Assembly: GCF_963678635.1 (NCBI RefSeq)
Contig: NC_087064.1
Coordinates: forward strand, 70,433,465 to 70,493,464
Origin: Symsagittifera roscoffensis
Taxonomy: Eukaryota; Xenacoelomorpha; Acoela; Convolutidae
DNA: 60,000 bases
Direction: 5' to 3'
Shown here: piece by piece, positions 36,701 to 48,700 of the stretch
How positions within the stretch are numbered: the first letter of the stretch is position 1
How the letters are laid out: every line of letters begins with the position of its first letter
Notes under the pieces: generated by a model
Databases searched by the model: none
Told to the model about the DNA's origin: nothing
The model's input: only the letters and a program-made list of their open reading frames with translations
Made by a program: the position numbers and the translations under genes

Positions 36701-39700
36701 CTAGCCTCAACTCAAGTTGGAACAATTTCGTTGTGCGAGATAATTCGCCACGCATAAATAATTCGCGTTACGCTCTCAGCAATATGAATAAATTCTTCAA
36801 AGCGCGCATAATTTAGTCCAGAACTTGGCCAATTTGCAAATTTTCAAAACCCCAGAGTTTTACAAAAAATAATCGGAAGTAAAATATCATTTTACATTTG
36901 AACTCAAGAAGTCGATATCTTCAGTAGGATATAAAAACTATTATTTCGATCGGCGAAATGTTCATTTTGGATTTTGGCAATTGTCAAAACCCTACACTAT
37001 GGCTTTCTTCATTGCAGATTGGATTAATTTCTGACCCCCGAATACCGGAAGCAAAAAAATTAGCTGCAAATTTAACATTTGCCGGTCACGAGAAACAATT
37101 TTATTGCGGCTGACTTGTTTAAAGATGTTACCGTCCCGATGTTTTAAAATACACATAAATAATGACCTTTTTCAAAGCTGTTTTGAAATAATTTTTTAAA
37201 ACGGTTTTAAAACACCCTAAAACGTGCCACACCTGAGTTCAAGAGATTGAAATTGTTATTTGGATTCTGATGTTGTTAAGTGTTTAACTCACAGACACTC
37301 TGTATGACTTCGGCTAACAGGACTCCACTGCGCACATCTCTCTGAAGGTCCACGATGCAGTGTCCATGACCCGCTTTCTGCAGGTAGTGGTTGGCCCAAT
37401 CAGTGTAGATCTAAATCAACAACAACAATAACAACAATATGATATTACCTGCGCATGTAGGAATTTTGCCCAGTTTTCAGTTCCTCTCTGCAAGTTTTTG
37501 CTGTTTTTCAGGGCAAAGTAAGGCAAATAATTATTTTTTGCTCAGTTTAATACCTTATATGAGCGGAAAAGTATTGATCTCAGAACAATACTAACATAAA
37601 ACTACACTTTTACAGACAGAAGCAAATAGACAGTTAAGACAAAAAACTGTCTGCATTTGCATAAACAGAGCCGAAGGATCTCTCAGATTAAAGTTGATTT
37701 GAGTTGAGCTAAAAAGTCTTTAAGATTCAGATTTGCTACCATTTATTATTAGACTAAAATAAAAACGTACTAATAAATACTATCTTACTATGTTAATGCA
37801 GAAAGCCAAATTTTTTATCTGATTAACAAAATTGAGTGGCGGCGTAATAGCTAGACCCTTGAAAGGTAAGCCTGAAATCTTTGATTCTCTATTATTACTA
37901 ATCCGAATATTTAGTTAATTAAATATCAGAAGGCAAATTGATTAAAATTTATCAAGATTTTAAAAAAAGAAGTTTACAAAACAGTACCTTGAATGACAAT
38001 GGGCTGTTTGGCCAGAAAGGCATTACATAGAGACGTAAAATAAATTAAGTGACTGTGATCAATTTGCGACGTCTATGATTAACAACACCCATAACTGATC
38101 TCCAGACAACGACAAATACCACAGACTGGCTAGATATTTCTTGAATTATTTCCTCGCGCTGGTATGTCGTAAAATTTTGGTTTAATCTAAGTAGCCCCAA
38201 ATTTAGCGGAAACTTTTATTGTAGGTAATCAAAGTGCTGTTTTCAAAACAATAGCCTAATTGGACGACAATTCTAGCCGTTTAATTTTTGAACCGCGAAA
38301 CAAAACAGAAGGAAGACACATTCTTGTTAAAATAAAACAAACTGAATGAAAGAATTTTAGGCTATCTTTTATTAGAGCACTAAATTAATATCATATTGCG
38401 AAATTCTTCATTTTTAACCGAGAAAAATGATAAACTAAGAAAAAAAAACAGGAGAACTTAGTCAGTTTTCTTACTCGTTTCATAATTATTTAGACGCCAT
38501 CACCATCCAAAATATTTTTTTTCTGTAACTAATCCTATAAATAGTGAACTAGTGAAATATTTAGTTTTAAAGCCTCGTATAAGGTTAAATAATGCCTTTC
38601 TTAGGGTATACAGACCTTTTCGATTTTTGAGTTCTGTTCCACAATCTGCTGTTGACGATTAGAAGTTGCTTCCCTTTTACCCTTTTGAACACTCATTTAT
38701 GAAAAGAGCGACTATAAATGAATCCCTTTGTGCAACTTTAATCGTCAGAATGTAATCAGTGTTAGTTGCACTAACCACCGCAGTTGGTAAGAAAAGAAGA
38801 AAAAGGAGTGAAAATCAGTCGAGAATTGACACAATTTGTGAGCTTTGAAGTTCAGATTGATGTCCGATAGTTTAACTTGGTCACAATCTTCAATCAAAAT
38901 TTATCCAAAAAATCAATCACTGGAGAAATTTAACGCCCAGGTCGTCAAGTCAGAATTCTTTTCAAATTAAAGTCGAATTCAAATTAAAAATTGAGTCAAT
39001 TTGATTTATAAGATGGTTATTTTTAGAACAAAGTCGATCAAGGTAGAACTAAAACTAGGTATGTTATGATATGAAATAGATTGAGGGTCGTCGGTCGGAT
39101 AGGAGAAGAGTTGCTTTTCTATAGGTAATAAGTCATAAAATTCTGAAAATAAGTTAGTTGGTTAGTTTAGCACAGTTAGAAATAAAGACAGTTTGACAAA
39201 CAGACAGAAAGTTTGTTGAGATAGAAAGAGACGAAACAGAGATCGTTAATTGGGCTAACGGGCGTCTCAGTTTCTACAATTTTAAATATCGTATGCTGAA
39301 ACTTATTTTGGAGAACAAAACTTGTGTTTGCTTATGTTCAAAATTTTTCTACAAACTCGATTAAAATTTCAAAAATTAAAGTATTGATTGAGTGTTGCCT
39401 TCTTATAAAATTTTCCTTGAAAGAATTAAGACAAATGGTCACATTATAAAGCTTTATTGAAATCACCTGTTATGTGGTTTTCACACAGAGGTGAAGCAGG
39501 CCTTCACGCCGCTTGCTGTACTGAAAAAAATAATCACCAGAAACCAGAAAAAATGACTCAATGGTAATTTTTAATCATGACTTTTGGATTGCTGATTTAA
39601 ATTTGCTATTTTCAATTCCAGAAATGTTTTGCCGTTTTTTCCGAAATTGCTTATTAGAACTAGAAAATAATCGCATAAACGGTTCTATAAACAGAATGAT

Positions 39701-42700
39701 TTAATGCATAAACCACTCCCTTTTTAAAAATCTGCCTGAAAACGGAAATAAAGTTTCGAGAAAAACGGCTTGGAATATTCCTGTTTACAGGAAACGTTTA
39801 GGGGTATAGTGAATTTTACTTTAACTTAGTAACTTCAAAACGTCTTTTGGAATTTCTTCTTGAGCCTAAGCAACGACTGAAAGAGATTTTATATAAGTCC
39901 TTAGGCTTAGAGGATGTGCTTTTAAACGAGCCTTAAATCGCGTGAAAAACTCAAAACTAGACTCAACATTGCGTGAAATGGTTGAAAAAAAAAAGATAAA
40001 AAGCACCCTATTTTAGATTAAAATTGAATCTCGATTGCTAAATGTTTGACACCCAGACGAGGAATCAAACAAAATTCAAGCGAAGAAGGAACCCTTCGTA
40101 AAACTATAATATGTCAAGATTTCTGGAGGAAAAAACGCAACGAGAACAAAATGAGGATGCGATGAAATAAGTGAAGAGCACTGCGACGCAGTTAATAAGT
40201 GACAGATTATGTCATAAAAAATGCCATTGATAGCCCAAGGCAATGAAGCAGGTCAAAAAAGAATTAGTGGTTGTCGATATTTGGATGAGTTTTATAGCTG
40301 GTCTGGTTTGAACGGCGATCAAACTCAAATCTGATCTTTTTCTGAACTGCAGTTACCAATTTGACTCTATTACAGCCTGAGGGTAGTTAGATAATCTGGT
40401 GGCAAATGTAATTACGCGCATCCGCATTACGCACAATAGACGGCAACGTGCAAATTAGGGTCGACTTCGAAGTCAGAAGCACCATTGGCTTTGCCAGACC
40501 CAAACAAGAGCTCTCAGAATCAAAAAATAACATAAAAAATTTTCACTTTTGCTGCGATGAGCATGCAAATAGATACATATTCTATAAAGAGTAAAAAAAA
40601 AGTGATGAAAAGTTAGATATATTTTAAAAACAACTGATTTAAACTGATTTGCATCCGAATTTTTCGACAAACTCAACTTCCAAAAAACTAGCTTGGACTA
40701 TTTTAAAAATGAATTAACCAGATGTAAGCCAGAAAAGCAGCCATTAAATAAGTGTCAAGGAGAAAAAAAAACTGGTATACTACGAAAATTACGAAAACTT
40801 TTGGTCGTAAAATAAACAAATATTTTAAGAAATGTAGTAAAAATGACGTCTAACTATCGACATGGGAGTAGAAATGGGGTCACTGATCGGCAGCTAAGCG
40901 TTCTATAAAATGACTCATTAGCAAACAAGACGATAACTTCTACTTCTGCAGCAGAGGAAAAAATGACTGAAGATCTTGGTGGACATTACACAACATACCA
41001 CTGCGGAAATGATAGGCCAAATTAGCTCGGGAATAAAAATATGACTGCAGATTAAAATATGGACTAATATAAAGCAAAACAAGCCCAACTAGTTGCCCAA
41101 ATTTAGAACAGTTGAGCTAATCGGTGACTAACTGGCTCGCTTTTCTTCATTTTTTCACTTTTCCTTAATGAATCGTGCTTAGAATGTTGCCCGTATTCTT
41201 CAGTTTAATGACGGATAAGTTGGCACCAAATGGCAATTCTCGTACGAGGAGGGCTCTTGCAAGAATCAATCAATTAGCCCTTTAATGTCAAACTTGGGGA
41301 AATAATTCTCAATCATTAAAACAGAGAAGACAGCAAAATTGATAGAAAATATGAGTAAACGCGCAAAAGAGGCGTGTTAATTTCAAAAATAGCGACAAGA
41401 CAACAAAAAACAATATGTAGCATTTCAGAGCAATCTAAAAATTATAATTATTTTACATAAGTAGTTTTCACTCGATAAATAACCAAAACAAGACAGTATT
41501 TCATGTAAGTTCAGAATGAGCAAAATGAAATTATATATTTATGCTTTCATTTCTAATCTATTTTTAAAAATGAAAACACGACAAAAAATAAATCAAACTT
41601 TTTATAATCATCTTTGAATGAGAACTGATGAATCGATTCAATGGATGTTAACATACAATTAGATTTGCCAGAACATATCGATAAGTTATCAAAAAAGGAA
41701 ACGCTAACACAGCCGACGAGTCAACATTCTATACTGACAATCAACCGAATTGGGTGGTCGACAATAATCGAATAATGATGAGGCAAAAGATAGAATTAAG
41801 ATTTTGCATGTCATGCGCAATTTTCATACGCTCGTTAGTAATTTCCAATGTTATTGATGATGATTATACCAATCCAATTGTTTTCTACTTCGCAGGCAAG
41901 TTTGATTCTATTTCTGTTATCTGTACTTTCGATTTTCTGACCTACTGCAGGTAGCTAAAGAGTGAAGGAACGGCAATCAGCACTCCCTTTATTAGGGAGT
42001 GTAATTCGATATCCGCACCAGGTGACTTTAACATGACCAAGTTAAAAGGGGGCTAAAAAGCTCTTTGAGGAGACTGAAAAGGGAGAAAAACTGAGAGAAT
42101 GAGTGACTAACTAACATTCACAGTTCCGGTCAGTGTTCATAGCTTCTAACAAATTATAGCACTCTCCCTTTAAGTTACTAACTGAGTTCAAAGATTTCTC
42201 TAAAACTGATTAAAAAAGTCAATAAGTTAGTAAATCCAGTTGCGCAGCCAGGGCGAGATATATTTAATGCGATGATATTATTACCAGAGGCAATCTGACG
42301 ACCAGAAAACACTAGTTCAAGATGTCTAACACGCAACTTCATTTTCAGGGTAAAAGCCTTTTTATTTGAAAAAATTGTTGATGCCAAGCTACAATAGACT
42401 CTATTACGCAAAAAGTCTGGCAATAAACCTAAGCAACAAATCTTGGCACTAGTTTAACAGTATGGGCCCAAAAAATCGCATGTGACCCCGGATGAGTTTT
42501 AAAATGAAATCAATCAGAAAAAGTTTTGCTGTTTCAAGATTTTCTAGAGAATTGAGTGAGTATCCACATGTCTGAAAAGTTTTTTGTTTCCAAATAGACA
42601 ACCGAAAGGTTAGTCTAAATCTGACTTAATACAGAAAATACTGATTCACGCGAAATATTCCTCTTTTGGCTAATTTAAGCGCAGCGGAGCAACCGTTTGC

Positions 42701-45700
42701 TTTTTGATAATGCCGCGTGGGTTTCATATTTGTTTTTATTTATGCTAAATAATCGGATATCCGGTTACACTACCGTGAATTGATATTTTTGCCGACTCTT
42801 TTTGTTGCGACTCAAAGAATGGGTGGTGTTGTTGTTATTTGCCAATTAGTGGGAGGGGGCCTATTTTATGCAGTGGACTCCGCATGTAACAATTGGGCCC
42901 GCAGATTGCTTTCTCAAAGAAAAAAAAATACAAACAATTGCGCAACAAAACCCAGAAAAACTACTCCGCGGATTTTTAAATGAAGTCGCTTTTGAGCTAA
43001 ATTTAAATCAAAATACCGTCAACAAATAGGCAACTTGAATTTAAGTTGGCCAACTGACTTTTAAGGCGAAAAAAAGTTTAGAACGAGAATCCCACGCCAA
43101 TAAAGTTAGTAAAAAAGCAAATTCTGACTTTTCAAATGCCCATTTCTAGTAGAAGAGGAACCATAAGAAACTTCAGCCACCAGCATCTTAGTCAAAACTC
43201 TATGAAACATATCAGATTAGGCATTGCACAAAATGCATTTACAAGCGTTTTTAAACAAAAAATATGAAGCAATAAGTTGATAGATTTACCTACCACTATA
43301 AACTCACTGATACTTCGACTTTTTCATGTTATGATTATTTAACTGACTTTTACCGCGTGGCATTTACTACCATCACAACTTCACGACTTAAGGACAGGAG
43401 ACAAGTGACTTCGATTCTAAATAGCTTAGGAGAGAATTAGCTCTACCGCTTAAATTTCAATGGTAAATAATTCAATAAATTTTACACAAATTCATCAACG
43501 AATTAAATTTTTAACAGAGGCGAAGCGAGCGTCGCATCACTTGCGATACAACAGAAACATAATAAAAGTTAAGTCGAAAAAAATTAAAAGTTGAAAAAAC
43601 TAGGAACTCTTATCGAAACAGGTTCTTTCAGTTGAACTTTTCATCTCAGATTTGATTGCGTATAGTTCAAGAAAATTCCAAATTTTTATAAGAAAAAACG
43701 GTCAAAGTTCTAGGAATTGGTCAAAAGACTTTCCAAAATCCATAACGCTTTTCTGCAAAAAGCAGGTGATGGCGGCCTAAGCAGAGAAGATTATCAAAGC
43801 CGGGTTTCGCGATTAAACACAAGCTGAGAATTGGCAGGGTAGTTTCAAACTGTCAAAGTTTCAAAACACTGCCAAAGTTTCAAAACTTCGACTTGTTTGA
43901 AGGCCAAAAACTTCAATTCATTTGTCAAAAACTTTAAAAATGTTTTCAAAAAACTGGGCATAGCCAGTTATAAACGTAAGTTTTCAACAATCTGATGTTT
44001 CGATTAAACCTATGACATCAAATTTGTCAGGATAGTTAACGAGAAAAGTCCAAGAAACAGTCAAATAATCAAAACTTTGACATTTCCGAGATTCATAGCT
44101 TAGTGTGTGAAAAAACAGGGGGAAGCCGCTTATGAAGAAGGGATTCACTCAACTTGTCGATTCATTTGAACCCAAAACCTAAGATTTGGGAAAGTAAATC
44201 TCGAGAAATGTCAATAACTTTTAAAGAAAAACTGTCAAAAAAACAAAATTTTTATTTTTATGAGGGCCATAACTTTTGGTGTCTAGTTTTGAGACTAGTC
44301 GCATAAACAAATAAGATTCCCCTAACCCGTTCTTTGAATCGAACCCAAAATCTAATATGGAACAGCAGTTTCCGAGAATATTTTAAAAAATGATCGAAAA
44401 TAAAAAAAATCGAATTTTCCGAGAGCCATAATTTTATGTGAACAAAGATTTTGGCCTAGCCGCTCTTTGAGGGGTATTTTTTGAGAAAACTAAAAAACCA
44501 AAATATGCATCAAATATTCCCCCACAGACTTTTCGAAAGTTGTAGACAGAGGGGTCAAAACAAAAGAGACTCTGTAAGATTATACAGGCATACAGGGGAG
44601 TAGGCGGTCTTTGAATTGATACCTTTTTTAAAAATCTGAATTTTCTGAGAAAAAATTTAAAATTTTCAAACGAATGAATTTGGAAATAACTTTCCAAAAT
44701 GAAAAAAAAAATAGCAAACCGATTGGTAGACATACAACCAACATAAAAAGTGCAGAGGGGAGTGTCTAAATAGTGTTTTCTTTGCAACGACCCAAAATTA
44801 GGTCATAAGCGGATAAAAAATGGGCCAAAACATTTTGGGCACAAAGGAATTTTTATAAGAATAAAAAAAGCAAAGAAGAAATGCGAAATCAAGGTAAGTA
44901 AAATTACACATTGTAGGAGTAATTCAAACACTAAAAGCAACATCAAAGAAAAAAAGCGCAGCAAAAAAAACCGAAGATGTCACAACTAAGCCCACTATAG
45001 ATAAAGAGACAAAATAATTGGCCGACAATTGTAATTGAAACAGAAAAATTCCCGTTTGAAAAAAAAAACAGGTCCTGGTCAGATAAGAACCCAGGACCTT
45101 TGCCGTCCCAAGATACAAGTGATTCTTTTCACAAGTTGTTAACCCAAAAAAAGTCTTCATTCCAGTTTGATAACGCTTGCCAATCGCAAGCGTAAAAACC
45201 TTTTAAAAAAGACCCATTGGAAAATCTGGAGGAACTTTGTATTCGGGTGTTTTTTAGATATTTTTTGCCTTGCAAAATCACTTACCATAAATAATCATCG
45301 TAAGGCGTAGAGTGATACATCATACTAAAGCCTTTTCAGTCGCAATTCGAACCTTTGAAAATTTTGAAAAAATTTCTCAGTGTCGAGAAAAACCATTTTG
45401 AAATTTTTGCTTTTTGGTCTAACATCAAACTAATAGGGTGAGCAAGCACAATGGCTTTTTAATGCTTAACTTAAGACGTGAAAATTTAATTTTACTCGAG
45501 TAAAGTTAGTTTTTGGAAGTTTTAACGCCAATATGGGAATCGAAAACTTGAAAATTCAAAAAATTTCTGCCACAGATTTGAATTTTTTTAGAACATTTAT
45601 TTCGTTTTTCTAGTCACCTTCTACAAAAACTGTTCTTCAATAGGCTCAATTTACTATGACTGTCGAATATGCCTAAATTCTTTTTTTTTTCATTCAGATC

Positions 45701-48700
45701 CGTTTATCACACCACGCAGAAAAAAGGACCAATTGAACAAAAAATCTTTTTTAAGACTATGGTTGGAACATTCTGTGCTACTTGCACAGTCACCGGCTAG
45801 CCTTGTTTCTTTTAGTTTTGGAAAACTACAACCCGTCAATTACAATTGTTTGTGCTACAAATGACCATTCTAGTTGGATAAATTCTACTCTAAACTTTGT
45901 GAAAATACACTTCTTCGACATGAAGACAACGAGAAAGAAGGATGCAAAGGAAATGATAGATACGCTTAAAAATATCAAGATCATTGATAAGTTAAGGACA
46001 TTTGCTTAAGAAAAAATTCATACACAGAGGCGAAGCTGAAATTCGCACCAACTGCGTCACAAAAAAACGCCAAAAATCATAAGAAAATGTGTCTCAAATG
46101 AAAACTGAAAAGATTAAACATGAAAATTGATTAAGTAACACATGAGAAGGATTCGGGCTACTTTGGTCAAAAAATCGAGATCCAAAATTTTCTAAACGTA
46201 CTCAAAAAATTTGCTTAAAATCTGGCAACCAAACAACCTGCATATCCATTATGATAAATTGGGCATGAACACAACAAAAAAATGCAAGAAAAAACATTTG
46301 CTAGAAAAGAAAATCAAAGAATAAAACAAAAAAATGAATTTCAAAAATTTTCCACAAAAAATTTGCAGAAAATGTGAAAAAACTCACTTACATCAAAAGA
46401 CCCACAAGCTGGCCACTAGGCCGACAAACATTGAATCGAATGCCACGAACCCAAGACAACAATTTCATTTACAAAAAACATAATGCTTGAAAACTGAATA
46501 AGCAAAGAAATACAGATATGCTGTTGATTTTTCGAACTCAAAATTCAATGAAAAAATATTGGCAAATAAAAAGACGAAACTTCAAAAAAATTGTCCTTTA
46601 GAGGAAAAATCTAATCGATTCAATACCACTTCATAATCAATTTTGCATCAAGTTACTACGACGTTCGACGATTTTATAATCATATAATTAATTTTACATC
46701 AAATACTTAACAAAAGACTACATGCAAAAATTAACCAAATCGTGAGAAGGATAAATCCGACAAAATAAATCGACTACCAAGAATTTGAAATAAAAAAATT
46801 GTCTGCCCTTCGAGCCAATATTAGGCTGCTGACAGAAATCTCTGGGGCCTGTTACACGACAACGAACTTCAACTGAAAGCTGTTTGTTCACAAAAAAAGG
46901 CTAGTATCCGTTTTGATAACACTTTCTAAGAGCAAGAGTAACCAAACTTATCAAAAGATGCGCTATAAAGCCAAAATTTTGAAATAACTGAACAGTAACA
47001 AGTACAATTGTCTCTTGAATTAAATGTAAATAAGGTTTTTCGAAATAACAAGCTAATTTGACGACTGGATAAAAAACACAAGTAGGCAGAGAGCCTGTTG
47101 AGCAGCTATCAGAATCCTAATCAGACTAGTCCAGAGAGAACAAAGAAGCTGTCAACAACCAGATAATATCTGGTTGCATGGTTTTCCTCCATTGCTGTCA
47201 AATAGCAAAATGAAAAACTCTTCCCTGCTCATTATTTCCACCTGGCTGAAATTTCCAGGGAAAGATATATCAGAATAGAGAAATGTTTCTTTGTTCGCAT
47301 TGAAACTACAATGGTTTGTTTGCTCCGAAGAAAAAATTCGGTTCTTTTTCAGTCATTTCAATTATTCACATAAAACGAGAAGAAAAGCTGAAAAAATCAC
47401 GGATAATTTTTATCCAATTCACGTAGTTATTTAATCTTCATGAATAAAAAATAAAATAGACTCAAATTAAATTTTTATGGATTCTTTTCTGACCAAAATT
47501 AAGCAGGGAAATATTCTTTCTTTAGCAAAAAAAAATTAATATATCAAATTTTTGAGCTACAAGAATTTCGGTGACATCTTGTAATCAAAGCTTATAGTTT
47601 TGAGGTCAAAGTAGTTTTGGTAAAATTTTGTAAATCAAAAGTAACTTTAACCCAAATTGAAACAAAAAAAACAGCAAACTAATTTGAAGTCAAACTTGTT
47701 CAAATTGGTTCACGCGGATTTTATAATATTTAATGATTTAACGAAACAAGAGCAAAAGTGAAGTTTACAAACATTCACTTCACAGAAACAGGAAAATGCG
47801 CGCTAATGAATTTAGACCGGCCAGGTGCAGCCGATGGGAGCAACTTTTGAGCTAAATTGACAAGTGACATTCTTCTGCTGAATAACCCACAGTCTCTATT
47901 ATCAAAACAAAGAGCATTTCCAAAAACATTCAAAATACATGCCTTAAGCCAACTTTACCAAGCCCACAGTTTTTAAAAGTGGACCAGTAATAATATTTTC
48001 CCTCAAAATGAACATAACTAATACTCCCGTTTTATGAAAAAGACCAAAATGAAAAAGTTGAATTTAAGTTTTTAGTGAACCAAAATTATTCCCAAATTGA
48101 TACCAAATTTTTCAAAAAGCCAAATTTAATTCGAGCTCATACAGACAGCGATTATTTCAAAATGAGTATCACGAGCAATTCTTTCTAGATCCAGCCCAAC
48201 AAAACAAAAAACGTTCGCAAAGACAAAATATTTCACAAAATCTGGTACGTTAAAAACCGTGCTCCTCTAAATCCAAAAAAAATTTTTAAACTGAGGTAAA
48301 AACTAACAAAAATTGTATATAGAAAGCTTTGAAATTGAAACAATAAATTAAAAAAAGAATAAGGAATAAGAAAAAAGAATAAGGAAATAAGGAAAAAAAG
48401 AATAAGGAATGAGCAGTCATATTTGGCGGCAAAATTCGCAACTCCTCAGAGTACCCTGACAGAGTCTCACTACAGAGATGATAATTTCAAATTTTGTGAA
48501 ATTTTTTATATCTAAGTTTCCTGTAAAATTATGAAAAAATTCAAAAAAACGTCATATCTCGACAACTACAAGGATTTGAGCAGCCATAATCAGAGGCAAG
48601 ATTCGCAACCCCTGAGAGTACCCTCACAATATCCAACAACAGGATTGAGATCTTCAACGTGTTGGAAATTTTTAATATCTAAGTTTTTGAAAAAAAAATT

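Larger units (their letters stand above)
35460..37292 (-). other. NAV intron between exons 2 and 3
   Basis: Dominated by two direct copies of a ~380-bp repeat (35690-36069 and 36548-36935). The remainder is AT-rich without features. Confidence 0.65.
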
